Source of the DNA: UBA1479 sp040218445 | Lineage (GTDB): Bacteria; Pseudomonadota; Alphaproteobacteria; Rhodospirillales; Casp-alpha2 | Direction of reading: 5' to 3' | Assembly (NCBI GenBank): GCA_040218445.1 | Contig: JAVJRK010000004.1 | Coordinates: forward strand, 43,115-107,114 | DNA length: 64,000 nucleotides | In this document: one piece after another, positions 1-8,086 of the stretch | Layout: each line of letters opens with the position of its first letter | Position numbering within the stretch: the first letter of the stretch is position 1 | The notes under the pieces: model-generated | What the model saw: the letters and a program-made list of their open reading frames with translations, nothing else | Told to the model about the DNA's origin: nothing | The model's database searches: none | Program-made: the position numbers and the translations under genes

Positions 1-228
1 CGACCGGTCGAAGGGAATATCCGGCGAGGTATTTCGGGTAATAACCTTGCGCGCCGCATCGGGAAGAACATGGGTACGCAGCGGCGGCAGATCATCCGAT
101 ACCGTCCAGCCGTCGTCTTCCGCCACATGGGTCAGGCGTTCGAACCGGCCGTCCCGGTTGGTGACGGCCCCCCGCCCCTTAAGAGCACGGGTCTCCCCCG
201 CTTTCGGTGATTTGATGTATGCGGCCAT
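1..228 (-). CDS. PA0069-type radical SAM protein, N-terminal part (runs off window start)
   Basis: Only the first 76 residues are in the window. They carry the opening of the PA0069/SplB-like radical SAM family: a KGRGAV motif near residue 17, then N-R-x-G-R-F-E, a DDGW element, an LPPLRT stretch and the RNTSPDIPFDRS block that in this family directly precedes the CxxxCxxC cluster loop. The cluster cysteines would lie just beyond position 1. The start is the ATG at 226-228. The cellular role of the family is not established, so no function is claimed. The family call is good, but catalytic competence cannot be judged from this fragment. Confidence 0.8.
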   Translation of the reverse strand, partial: MAAYIKSPKAGETRALKGRGAVTNRDGRFERLTHVAEDDGWTVSDDLPPLRTHVLPDAARKVITRNTSPDIPFDRS

Positions 229-364
229 GCTCTGAAGCTTATCGCAACAAAAGAACATATCAAGAACATTTATTTCAGCCATCAAGCGATGCCGTAACAT
301 GCCGACAGTTCTCGCTCCCCCGCATCCGATGGGATATGCTGCCGTCACTTGTAAGGAGACCTTA

Positions 365-586
365 TTGGCCAATTTTCACGTTTACCCCATCACCGACGGC
401 GACTCGTTCTGGGTCAAGGCGTCAAGCAGTGAAGAAGCCCGGCGCTTGATTGCCCTGAATGTGCCGGAAGCAACGCAGGTTGAGGAAACGGCTCATTATC
501 GCTGTGAAGAGGACGATCATAAATCACCGCCTCACGGCATGATCTATCATCGGCTGGGCCGGCCGATCTCCATCACCAGGCGGTAA
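365..586 (+). CDS. small hypothetical protein with TTG start
   Basis: A 73-residue ORF that I do not recognise. The start is chosen as the TTG at 365-367 because an AAGGAG ribosome site lies at 353-358, six bases upstream; in-frame codons before it (from 299) have no such site. The product begins MANFHVYPITDGDSFWVKAS, is charged, and has no signal peptide or membrane segment. The region has the look of a small folded alpha/beta protein (a strand-like start, then a helix rich in S, E, A and R). It sits alone between the divergent radical SAM gene and the glycosyltransferase pair. Confidence 0.6.
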   Translation: MANFHVYPITDGDSFWVKASSSEEARRLIALNVPEATQVEETAHYRCEEDDHKSPPHGMIYHRLGRPISITRR

Positions 587-725
587 CCGGCAAAACCACC
601 ATCCCAAGGCAACCCTAGACAAGAGTCTCGGTGACAGCGCCGATTCGGTTTGTTAGAGTTTTATTAAGGATAGGGACGGGTTGCGCCCGGTTCCCACGAA
701 ATGATCGAGATCTGGGCAGAAGGTC

Positions 726-848
726 ATGAACAAGATCAAAGACGTTATCAACGGAATCCTCGAAGGACTGGCGGAAATTCTGACCCCGCCCCCGGCCCCC
801 GTTCCCATTCCGGTTCGCACCCGCCCGCAACAACGCCCGCGACGCTGA
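726..848 (+). CDS. possible 40-residue proline-rich peptide
   Basis: ATG at 726 opens a 40-codon frame ending at TGA 846-848. An AGAAGGT stretch just upstream could act as a ribosome site. The product has an amphipathic helix-like first half (MNKIKDVINGILEGLAEIL) and a proline- and arginine-rich tail. This organisation, and the lack of a better gene between 587 and 909, make it plausible, but such a short frame can occur by chance. No function is suggested. Confidence 0.35.
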   Translation: MNKIKDVINGILEGLAEILTPPPAPVPIPVRTRPQQRPRR

Positions 849-909
849 CCTTCACCTGAAAATCGCCTAAAGTATCCCCGATGACCTGCAGCCATCGGAA
901 CCACACACC

Positions 910-1725
910 GTGAGCGATCACCCACCCGAAGACCCTGCTGGCCTGCCGCCGACGACTGCCCCTGACGAGCAGGTGCCGCCGCCGTCGGACACACGCCCCG
1001 CCACATCTGAAAAAGACCCGCCGGCAGACCCCACCCCGGACAGCAGCCGGCCGACACTGAGCATCATTATTCCCACACTGAACGCGGCCCAGGACCTGGG
1101 GCGCGCACTGGACGGCCTTAAGGGCGGTGGGATCGATCACGAGGTCATTGTCGTGGATGGCGGTTCGACCGATGCCACCTTGCGCATCGCCCGGGCGTTC
1201 GGTGCGCGCGTGACCGAGGCTCCTCAGGGGCGCGGCACACAGCTTGCCGCCGGGGCCGGTGCGGCCAGGGGTGAATGGTTGTTGTTCCTGCATGCCGATA
1301 CCCTCCTGCAACGAGGATGGCAGATCATCCTGCGGGGGTTCACCGGCAACCGCGACAACCACTTCAAGGCCGGATACTTCCAGTTATTGCTGGACGATGC
1401 AGCCCCCCAGGCACGCCGGGTCGAGAACCTGGCCAATTGGCGGGCACAGCACATGGGCCTGCCTTACGGTGATCAGGGATTGCTGATTTCACGCGGGTTC
1501 TACGATTTCCTGGGCGGCTTCAGCCCCCTGCCCCTGATGGAAGACGTCGACCTTGTCCGCCGCATCGGCGGCCGGCGTCTGGTGATGCTGCCGTCGGCGG
1601 CGACCACCTCGGCCGCGCGCTACCGCAAGGACGGCTGGTGGCTGCGCCCGCTGCGGAATCTGTTCTGCCTGGGCCTGTTTTACCTGGGTGTTCGCCCCCA
1701 TTGGATCGCCGGCCTGTATCGATGA
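910..1725 (+). CDS. family 2 glycosyltransferase, TIGR04283 type
   Basis: A 271-residue GT-A fold glycosyltransferase. After a disordered, proline-rich lead of about 48 residues come SIIIPTLNAA (nucleotide-binding start), VVDGGSTDAT, the metal-binding LLFLHADT and the MEDVDLVRR acceptor-side motif. These fit the TIGR04283 family, which often sits beside a TIGR04282 protein, as here; the pair is named for arsenosugar biosynthesis because some members flank that pathway. No ArsM or ArsS homologue lies nearby, so the sugar donor and acceptor are unknown. The start is GTG at 910, and no strong ribosome site supports it over a later one. The stop overlaps the next start (ATGA at 1722-1725). Confidence 0.85.
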   Translation: MSDHPPEDPAGLPPTTAPDEQVPPPSDTRPATSEKDPPADPTPDSSRPTLSIIIPTLNAAQDLGRALDGLKGGGIDHEVIVVDGGSTDATLRIARAFGARVTEAPQGRGTQLAAGAGAARGEWLLFLHADTLLQRGWQIILRGFTGNRDNHFKAGYFQLLLDDAAPQARRVENLANWRAQHMGLPYGDQGLLISRGFYDFLGGFSPLPLMEDVDLVRRIGGRRLVMLPSAATTSAARYRKDGWWLRPLRNLFCLGLFYLGVRPHWIAGLYR

Positions 1726-2333
1726 ACGGAACAGGCCTGCACCGGCACCTTGTTGTTTTCGCCAAAGCGCCGCGCATGGGGCGGGTCAAATCCCGTCTTG
1801 CCCGGCATATCGGTGCGGTCGGCGCCTGGGCATTTTATCGCGGCATGCTGGCGGGACTGACACGGCGGCTCGGCCGGGACCGGCGCTGGCGGTGCTGGCT
1901 GGCCGTCACACCCGAACAAAGCCTGTTCGACCAGGGCCTGTGGCGTCTCGCCGCACCCGGCATTGATGCCTTCGCAACCCAAGGCGAGGGCGGATTGGGC
2001 GACCGCATGGCCCGTGTCATGGCAGCCCTTCCGCCGGGGCCGGTTGTCCTGATCGGATCGGACATCCCGGGAATACGGCCGGACATGATCGCCCGGGCCT
2101 TTCGGTTATTGGGCGACCATGACGCCGTGTTCGGGCCGGCGGCGGACGGGGGATATTGGCTGGTCGGCCTGAAGCGCCGGCCCCGTTTCATCGACCCGTT
2201 TCAAAATGTGCGCTGGTCGACAGCCCAGGCCCTTGCCGATACGCAGGCGAACCTTAAGGGATTGAACGTCGCCTTGATCGAAACCTTGGAAGATATTGAT
2301 GACGGCCCGTCGTTCGTCCGGCACGCCCGCTAA
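1722..2333 (+). CDS. TIGR04282/DUF2064 glycosyltransferase-like protein
   Basis: A 203-residue protein of the TIGR04282 (DUF2064) family, which resembles the nucleotidyl/glycosyl transferase fold. It shows FAKAPRMGRVKSRLA near the N-terminus, GDRMARV, LIGSDIPGI (DxD-like metal region) and GPAADGGYWLVGL. Its ATG at 1722 overlaps the stop of the upstream TIGR04283 gene by four bases, so the two are almost certainly translationally coupled and act together, probably making or attaching a sugar conjugate. The frame is open further upstream, but the overlap makes 1722 the natural start. Confidence 0.88.
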   Translation: MNGTGLHRHLVVFAKAPRMGRVKSRLARHIGAVGAWAFYRGMLAGLTRRLGRDRRWRCWLAVTPEQSLFDQGLWRLAAPGIDAFATQGEGGLGDRMARVMAALPPGPVVLIGSDIPGIRPDMIARAFRLLGDHDAVFGPAADGGYWLVGLKRRPRFIDPFQNVRWSTAQALADTQANLKGLNVALIETLEDIDDGPSFVRHAR

Positions 2334-2349
2334 TCAATCAACGGGGAGA

Positions 2350-2838
2350 TCAGGCCGTGGCCGGACAGGTTGCCTGCGGGGCTTCGTATTCGCTGCCGTA
2401 AGCCTGCAGGCTGACCTTGCTGATCACCGTGCGGCCAAGGGCGCGGTTGAACCGGGTTTGCAAACGCTGACCAAGACTGCCTTCAAGTGCCTGTTTCCAG
2501 GTTGCCTGATACAGCACTTCACGCGAAACCTCGCTGTTCACCGCTGAAATCAGCCGGGGCATCAAACGGCAGGCCGTTTCCTTTGCCTCGCCGCTTGGCA
2601 CGTCCAGGGCGATGGAAACGATCAGGACCTTGGCCTCGTTTTTCTTTTTCTTAAGCGTCCATCCCCCGATCTGGATCGAGATCGGCGCCATGCGAACGAC
2701 CGAGGGCCCCGGGTCGACAGGACCGGCCTTGCCCTTGCCGAAACCGAAATCGAACTCCGTCCCGATGGCCGCGACGGACCCGACCGTGCCGGCGGCAACA
2801 GTCGATGCGATCAACGTACTCTTGATAAAGCCAGGCAT
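2350..2838 (-). CDS. FliL-like membrane-anchored protein (paralogue 1)
   Basis: A 162-residue protein with one N-terminal hydrophobic segment (about residues 4-26) and a presumably periplasmic domain. The domain has the FliL-like order of an IQIGGW strand, a VLIVSIALDV strand, a helix CRLMPRLISAVN and a closing FNRALGRTVISKV segment. A GAGAGGGAAG ribosome site precedes the ATG. It is clearly paralogous to the gene at 3061-3555: both share CxLMPRL, RFNRALG and KVxLxAY, and each has one Cys in the central helix and one near the C-terminus (ATCPATA here). No flagellar genes are nearby, so a role in flagellar stators is not implied. The function is unknown. Confidence 0.6.
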   Translation of the reverse strand: MPGFIKSTLIASTVAAGTVGSVAAIGTEFDFGFGKGKAGPVDPGPSVVRMAPISIQIGGWTLKKKKNEAKVLIVSIALDVPSGEAKETACRLMPRLISAVNSEVSREVLYQATWKQALEGSLGQRLQTRFNRALGRTVISKVSLQAYGSEYEAPQATCPATA

Positions 2839-3060
2839 TCTTCCCTCTCCGAAAACTTATCGGAAATCCGGCCGTACCCTCGATATCGTTCTTTTATCTG
2901 GTTGAACCATCGGCTGGCGTCGGCACCGATGAAACCTGCCCGCCGTTGTCGGCGATTACATGCAAAGAATACCTTGCACGTCGGTCAAGACAACCACGCC
3001 AAAGGTCTAGGTCACGGCCCGACAAGGCCCGCACCCGCATGTTTCAGGCAAAAAAGAAGA

Positions 3061-3555
3061 TCAGGTTTCTTCGGGGCAATTGGTCGACGGAACGTCGCCC
3101 TTGTCCTGATAGGCGGCAAGAGTCACCTTTTCGATGATCCTTTCCCCCAGCGCGCGATTGAAACGCTGCTGAAGCTGCACCGTCAAATCCTTGGAAATCG
3201 CATCCTGGACGTTGTCCGAATAATTGACCTGGCTGGCGAACGCCGTATTCACCGACGACACCAGACGCGGCATCAATTGGCACACCTTGGCGAAGTTATG
3301 GCTGCCGGTGACCCGCATGGAGATAGACACCAGCAGGTTCTTGGCCTTCTGCTTGCTTTTGATGCTGTATCCGCCGACCTGAACCGCCTGCGGGCGCATG
3401 CGCACTTTATGAATTTTGGTGTCCTTGACCGCCGCCACCGACGTGCTTGACGCACTGGGCTCCGAACTGACCCAAATACCAACCCCGGCGATGCCGCCGA
3501 TCAGCAGGACCGACGCACCGACGCCGATCAAAAGGCTTTTCATGAACTTGTCCAT
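3061..3555 (-). CDS. FliL-like membrane-anchored protein (paralogue 2)
   Basis: A 164-residue protein with a strong N-terminal membrane anchor (about residues 7-30) and a FliL-like outer domain: AVQVGGYSI, LLVSISMRV, CQLMPRLVSSVN, QQRFNRALGERIIEKV. An AAGGGGG ribosome site sits just before the ATG. It shares its domain plan and two conserved cysteines (central helix and TNCPEET tail) with the downstream paralogue at 2350-2838, which points to tandem duplication and to a possible disulfide in the periplasm. The FliL relation is by pattern only and is uncertain. Confidence 0.6.
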   Translation of the reverse strand: MDKFMKSLLIGVGASVLLIGGIAGVGIWVSSEPSASSTSVAAVKDTKIHKVRMRPQAVQVGGYSIKSKQKAKNLLVSISMRVTGSHNFAKVCQLMPRLVSSVNTAFASQVNYSDNVQDAISKDLTVQLQQRFNRALGERIIEKVTLAAYQDKGDVPSTNCPEET

Positions 3556-3790
3556 TGGGTCCCCCTTAAGACCTGGCCTTTTTGGCTTTTGGACTGTCCC
3601 TTAGTTTAAACGAACCGGTGCCCGCGCGTTCCTGCGGCAGCCGATCCTGATGCACGATTGAATTCAGAAACTACATAGTATCAAAACAGGCGCGGAAAAG
3701 GCTCCAGATTTCCCGGTTTTGCACCAAGGTGGGAAATTTAAAGTCTAATGCTTTCAGATAACTGACACTTTCCAAATTACATCAATTCAG

Positions 3791-3823
3791 TTTTCCACAG
3801 CCCTCCCCGCATGCTGTGGATAA
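3791..3823. promoter_or_regulatory. two DnaA-box-like sites forming a dyad
   Basis: TTTTCCACA at 3791-3799 and a perfect TTATCCACA on the minus strand at 3815-3823, beside an AT-rich stretch. This could bind DnaA (regulation, titration or origin-related), or it may simply be a hairpin, because the two sites are mutually inverted with an 11-base loop. Two boxes alone are not enough to call an origin. Confidence 0.35.
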
Positions 3824-3865
3824 CACCCTTGGAAAAATGATCGCGAATCGGCCCGGCAGCGCGCC

Positions 3866-3902
3866 CAAAAAGGAAACGCCGGCAGGAAGCCCCCGCCGGC
3901 GT
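3866..3902 (-). terminator. intrinsic terminator after the 3944-4222 gene
   Basis: Perfect 8-bp stem ACGCCGGC (3876-3883) with GCCGGCGT (3895-3902). On the minus strand it is followed by TTTCCTTTTT, 42 bases past the stop of the gene at 3944-4222. Confidence 0.75.
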
Positions 3903-3943
3903 GACCGCATGCATATGGAGGGCGGATCAACGCCCGCCGAGGC

Positions 3944-4222
3944 TTAGTTCTTCGGCGCAAGGAAACCCATGGCATCGCTTAAGTTGGCGCAGGCGACATC
4001 GACCTGTTTGCTTCTTAAGGCCATTTTCGCCTTGTCGATGGCCCGGACGAAGCTTTTGGACGCGGCCTTATCCAACCCCTTCTTCATCTTCTTGAACTCG
4101 CCTTCGGCTGTCTTGATGGCGGCTTTGGGATCGGCGTTGCAGTCATTGGCCTGGGCAACGGGGGACAGGACGACAGCGGACAGCATCACGGCGACCGCCG
4201 CGAGGGGCAATGCGAAACGCAT
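3944..4222 (-). CDS. small secreted hypothetical protein
   Basis: A 92-residue protein with a clear signal peptide: MRFALPLAAVAVMLSAVVLS followed by a PVAQA-N cleavage-type site near residues 27-28. The mature part is helical and lysine-rich with two cysteines (NDCNAD and VDVACANL) that could form a disulfide bridge. The start is the ATG at 4220-4222, because upstream in-frame codons would place an arginine-rich lead before the signal peptide. I do not recognise the family. It stands alone, with its own terminator at 3866-3902. Confidence 0.7.
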   Translation of the reverse strand: MRFALPLAAVAVMLSAVVLSPVAQANDCNADPKAAIKTAEGEFKKMKKGLDKAASKSFVRAIDKAKMALRSKQVDVACANLSDAMGFLAPKN

Positions 4223-4378
4223 CTGTTTGTAACTCCAGAGGAAAAGGTTGCGGCGCGTGTTGGCCCTGCCGTCCCGGCACCGGGCGCGCGGCCGCATTAC
4301 AGGTGCGGATTTGGCGCCTGTTTTCAGCTGTCGTCAATATGGATTTTCATCACGGATGACCTGCGGTTTTCGCAGCTC

Positions 4379-4909
4379 TCACGGCGCCAAATGTTCCTTC
4401 AGGCGCGGCATCAGTTCGACGAAATTGCAGGGCTTGTGTCGGATATCCAACTGGTGAACCAGGATTTCATCCCAGCCGTCCTTGCAGGCCCCGGTCGATC
4501 CCGGCAGCACGAAGATATAGGTGCCGTTGGCCACGCCGGCGCAGGCCCGCGATTGAATGGTCGAAGACTTGATCTTCTGATAGCTGATCCAGCGGAACAT
4601 CTCGCCGAACCCGGGGATGATCTTTTCCGCCACGGCGTCGAGCGCTTCGGGCGTGACGTCCCGCCCGGTCACGCCGGTGCCGCCTGTAGAGATGATGCAG
4701 TCGATGTCGGGATCGTCGGTCCAGGCGCGGAACTGATCGGCGATCAGGGAGGCGTCATCCTTGATGATCCTGCGGTCGGCAAGTTTGTGCCCGGCCGCGG
4801 TCAGGCGTTCGACCAGGGTGTCCCCCGACCGGTCGTCGTCCAGCGTGCGCGTATCCGACACGGTCAGGACCGCAATGTTAACGGGCAGAAATTCCGTTTG
4901 TTGGCTCAT
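4379..4909 (-). CDS. moaB: molybdenum cofactor biosynthesis protein B
   Basis: A 176-residue MoaB/Mog-fold protein, which adenylylates or otherwise handles molybdopterin in molybdenum cofactor assembly. Motifs are IAVLTVSDTRTLDDDRSGDTL near the N-terminus, the ISTGGTGVTGRDVTPEAL substrate loop and the LPGSTGACKDGWDEIL segment. The length matches MoaB proteins. The ATG at 4907-4909 lies 32 bases inside the end of the upstream transglycosylase gene, so the two are probably cotranscribed, though no functional link is obvious. No other cofactor gene is nearby. Confidence 0.93.
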   Translation of the reverse strand: MSQQTEFLPVNIAVLTVSDTRTLDDDRSGDTLVERLTAAGHKLADRRIIKDDASLIADQFRAWTDDPDIDCIISTGGTGVTGRDVTPEALDAVAEKIIPGFGEMFRWISYQKIKSSTIQSRACAGVANGTYIFVLPGSTGACKDGWDEILVHQLDIRHKPCNFVELMPRLKEHLAP

Positions 4910-6815
4910 TGAAAATCGCGACCTCTTGCTTGCCATGGCCCAGGGCTTTGTAGACCGGCCACTGGCCGGCGGCAAGGGCGTCGAGGGACGGTTTGTCCTG
5001 TCCCAGGCGGTCGCGGTAGATCCACAGGTTGGCCAGCACCCGTTCAACGAAATGCCGGGTTTCGAACGCCGGAATGGTTTCGATGAACAACAGGGGATCG
5101 TCCGTATATTCCGTACGCCGGCGCCATTTGTTCAGGTTGCCGGGCCCGCCGTTCCAGGCCGCCGCCAACAGCAGCAGGTCGCCTTGGATATGCGGCTCGA
5201 CCAGCAGCATGTCGATATATTTCTGTCCCAATTTCAGGTTCAGATCCGGGTCATACAGCTTGCGCCGGTGATGCCGGTGAAGGGACGAATCCTGTGCCAC
5301 GAAACTGGCCGTGCGCGGCATCAACTGCATCAGGCCGCGCGCGCCGGCCCAGCTTTTGGCCTTGGGGTTGAATTTGCTTTCCTGGCGGATGAAGGCATAG
5401 ACCAGCGCCCGATCGACCGTAAAGCCATCCTGCGGCTCCCAGGCCGGGACCGGATAGGCGGCACCGTCAAACCCACCGCCGTCCGGAAACATGCGGTCCG
5501 ACAGGCGCACGGCCAAACCAGCCATGCCGCCGGCATCGGCCAGGGCAAGGATCGCCAGGGCCTGCGTCTTGTCGGAAAGCCGGGCCAGATTACGCAGTTC
5601 GCGTTCCGCCCCCCGCTCGTTCCCGGTCTGCACCAAGGCCATGGCGCGGCGGCCGCGCGGCGTTTCGACGATGCGTGTGATCGCGCCCGAGACAACCGGC
5701 GGCGAAGACCATTTATAGGCGACCTTTTGACCCAGGATACGGGCCGCCAGCAGGCCATAGAACGTGCGGGCGTGTTTGGCCGCACCAGCCAGGTAGTGGG
5801 TGACCTGTTCGGGTTTTCGGGTGATCAGCAGGCCCCGCGCCGCCCAGAAATTGGCGGCACCGTCCATCCATTCGTCGTCAAACCCGATATCGGCGGCCTG
5901 GGTGAAATGGAAGGTCGCCTTTTCATAGTTCTTGGATTTCCAGGCGATCAGGCCGAGCGTCCAATGCCCGTCAGGCAGATACTTGCCGGAACGCTTCAAG
6001 GCCGTATCCAGCCACTGGGCCGCCCATTCGGTGCGCCGATCGAAGAAATACCGGGTGCCGAGCCGCACCTTCGCCTGATCCATTTCCGCATCGGACAGCA
6101 GCCTCTTGGCATCCGCCGACTGAATAAGCCGTTTGCCGACCAGGGTATGGCCGCGCCGCAGGGCCCGCACGATCCGGTATTTGATCGCGCGCGCTTGGCG
6201 CGCCTGGGACCGGCTCAGACGTTTGGCCGGCAGAATTTTGGGAGCTTTCTGTTCTTCTTCCGCGTCGGTTTGGTCGGCTTCGGCCTCTTCATCCATGAAC
6301 GCGGGTCGAAGCGGCAGCACGTCCGGTTTTTCCGGCATTCGCCAATTGCTGGGGCGGCGGCGCAGCGACAGTTTATAGATGCGCCCGGCCTGGGGGTGGT
6401 CGGCGAATTCCGCCATCCAGGCCTTCAGTTCCTTATAGCTGGAACGGTATTTGCGCGGATGCAGGTAACGCTGCGCCATAACATGGCCCATCAGCAACTT
6501 GTCGGAAAGCTTGGCGATCAGGCGGTCCGCCTGTTTCCAATCGCCGTCTTCCTGCACATCGAAAATATGCCGGTACAGTTCGGCATCCGCATCGGAAAGG
6601 GTGCGCGGTGCCACGGATTGCGGCGTACCGGGAACGGGTGCGACCGCCGCCGTTTCACCGCTGCCCGCAGAGGCAGCCGGCCCGGCGGCAAATGCCGGCG
6701 ACACGCAGACCATGAATTGCAAGGAAAGAGCGCCCAGAACGGGCATACCCCATGATTTGACCCCGGCCATGAAGCCCCTTTTACGTTTGGCCGCCTGACG
6801 ATGGCGGCTTCGCAT
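4878..6815 (-). CDS. soluble lytic murein transglycosylase (SLT type)
   Basis: A 645-residue periplasmic peptidoglycan lyase that cleaves the MurNAc-GlcNAc bond to give anhydro products. The N-terminus has a signal peptide (hydrophobic stretch ending in SPAFAA). A long all-helical superhelix region with TPR-like helices follows, and the catalytic SLT domain is near residues 480-600: AFIRQESKFNP with the catalytic Glu, GARGLMQLMP and LAAAWNGGPGNLNKW. An alternative start is the ATG at 6770, just before the hydrophobic core and preceded by AAAGGGG. The 3' end overlaps moaB by 32 bases. This is the standard Slt70 plan with an extra proline/alanine-rich segment after the signal peptide. Confidence 0.92.
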   Translation of the reverse strand: MRSRHRQAAKRKRGFMAGVKSWGMPVLGALSLQFMVCVSPAFAAGPAASAGSGETAAVAPVPGTPQSVAPRTLSDADAELYRHIFDVQEDGDWKQADRLIAKLSDKLLMGHVMAQRYLHPRKYRSSYKELKAWMAEFADHPQAGRIYKLSLRRRPSNWRMPEKPDVLPLRPAFMDEEAEADQTDAEEEQKAPKILPAKRLSRSQARQARAIKYRIVRALRRGHTLVGKRLIQSADAKRLLSDAEMDQAKVRLGTRYFFDRRTEWAAQWLDTALKRSGKYLPDGHWTLGLIAWKSKNYEKATFHFTQAADIGFDDEWMDGAANFWAARGLLITRKPEQVTHYLAGAAKHARTFYGLLAARILGQKVAYKWSSPPVVSGAITRIVETPRGRRAMALVQTGNERGAERELRNLARLSDKTQALAILALADAGGMAGLAVRLSDRMFPDGGGFDGAAYPVPAWEPQDGFTVDRALVYAFIRQESKFNPKAKSWAGARGLMQLMPRTASFVAQDSSLHRHHRRKLYDPDLNLKLGQKYIDMLLVEPHIQGDLLLLAAAWNGGPGNLNKWRRRTEYTDDPLLFIETIPAFETRHFVERVLANLWIYRDRLGQDKPSLDALAAGQWPVYKALGHGKQEVAIFNEPTNGISAR

Positions 6816-7020
6816 TTGCTCCCCAATGAGCTGCCCGAATGAGCTGCGATGTTATAGCGTCCTGTCCCTGGCACCTCAACCTGCCGGGATTCCCGGCATC
6901 CATTCAGGTTGGGGGTACCGCCCCGTGACACTTTGCATCATCCCATATTTTGCGATGATGGGAAAGCATGGCGGCATATATTGAAAACATGGTTAACAAC
7001 GCCGCAATAATCCGTCGCCG

Positions 7021-7905
7021 TTATCCCCCATCGGCACCCCCGGCAAGCTTCGCCTTCAGCATCAGCAGATCACGCCAGGCATCTCGTTTCATGGCTGGGG
7101 ATCGCAACAAATAGGCCGGGTGGTACAACGCCATGGCCGGGATCGGACCGTCCATTTTGGCCGTCGCATAGTCGAACCATTTGCCGCGCAGCCGGGTGAT
7201 GCCCTGGGTCTGTTCCAACAGCGCCTTGGCCGAGGGCCCGCCGACACAAACCAAAGCGCGCGGGCGAACGATTTCGATCAGCCGTTCAACGAAGGGTTGG
7301 CAGATCGCCGCTTCCGACGGCGTCGGCGTGCGGTTACCGGGCGGGCGCCAGAACACGGTGTTGGAAATCAGGGCCGCCGCGTCGCCTTCCCCGTGCCGGT
7401 CCAGGCCGATCGAGGCCAGCATGGCATCCAGCAACTTGCCGGAGGGACCGACAAAAGGCAGGCCTTGGCGGTCTTCCTCCGCCCCTGGGGCTTCACCCAC
7501 GAACAGCACACGGGCCTTGGGATTGCCGTCGTAAAAGCACAGGTTGGACGCCGTGGTCTTCAACGCGCAGCCGTCGAAGCCTTCCAGGGCCGTGCGCAGG
7601 TCGTCCAGCGTTTCCGCCTTACCCGCCATGGCGACGGCATCCTTGACGGCGGCCTGATCGGAAACCTGCGCCGGAGCCGCCGGCTTGGTCAGCGGACCGC
7701 GCCCCTGAGACACCGGCGATGCGGGCATGGGCCCGTCGCTTAACCCCGGCCCGGCGGCCTTGGACGCCCGCGCCGCCGCCAGGGCTTGGGCCTGTTCGGC
7801 AAAGCGGTCCTGGGGCTGATCGACGATGACTTCATCGACACCGGCTTCCAGATACCACTGCAGCAGGGCCTTCACGGCAATCGGGTCGGTTGCGGTCTGG
7901 GTCAT
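7021..7905 (-). CDS. family 4 uracil-DNA glycosylase (iron-sulfur)
   Basis: A 294-residue protein. The C-terminal 190 residues form a family 4 (UDGa-type) uracil-DNA glycosylase that removes uracil from DNA for base excision repair. Visible motifs are VGEAPGAEEDRQGLPFVGPSG, ISNTVFWRPPGNRTPT and YHPAYLLR. Four cysteines (GCALK, NLCFYDG, ICQPF, VCVGG) are placed as expected for the [4Fe-4S] cluster of this family. The first 100 residues are low-complexity and alanine/proline-rich, a common extension in alphaproteobacterial members, which are often labelled SPO1 DNA polymerase-related. It is a single gene, divergent from the ETF-QO gene. Confidence 0.92.
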   Translation of the reverse strand: MTQTATDPIAVKALLQWYLEAGVDEVIVDQPQDRFAEQAQALAAARASKAAGPGLSDGPMPASPVSQGRGPLTKPAAPAQVSDQAAVKDAVAMAGKAETLDDLRTALEGFDGCALKTTASNLCFYDGNPKARVLFVGEAPGAEEDRQGLPFVGPSGKLLDAMLASIGLDRHGEGDAAALISNTVFWRPPGNRTPTPSEAAICQPFVERLIEIVRPRALVCVGGPSAKALLEQTQGITRLRGKWFDYATAKMDGPIPAMALYHPAYLLRSPAMKRDAWRDLLMLKAKLAGGADGG

Positions 7906-8086
7906 GGTCAGAGCCTAGCACAGGACGGAGCAGAGATTGTCCCCATTGAATCCACAGAATACCGGCCGAATGCACACAAGATCATTCTGAAATGTTGGTA
8001 CGTTTCCTCGCGCAAGCGAGAGTGATATAACGCCTTTCGCAGTTGCACATTTCGACCAACACCAACAAGACACGAGGATGATGAGG

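Larger units (their letters stand above)
3556..3943. other. 388-base intergenic region with AT-rich tract and DnaA-like boxes
   Basis: No convincing gene is seen. The part at about 3656-3790 is markedly AT-rich for this genome. At 3791-3799 lies TTTTCCACA and at 3815-3823 TGTGGATAA, the reverse complement of the classical DnaA box TTATCCACA. The two also form an inverted repeat (TCCACAGC 3794-3801 with GCTGTGGA 3813-3820). A terminator-like hairpin for the following minus-strand gene is at 3866-3902. Confidence 0.5.

Noticed and set aside
4761..6755. 664-residue plus-strand open frame opposite the lytic transglycosylase gene
   Set aside because: GC-rich antisense shadow; the minus-strand protein has clear SLT motifs and a signal peptide.
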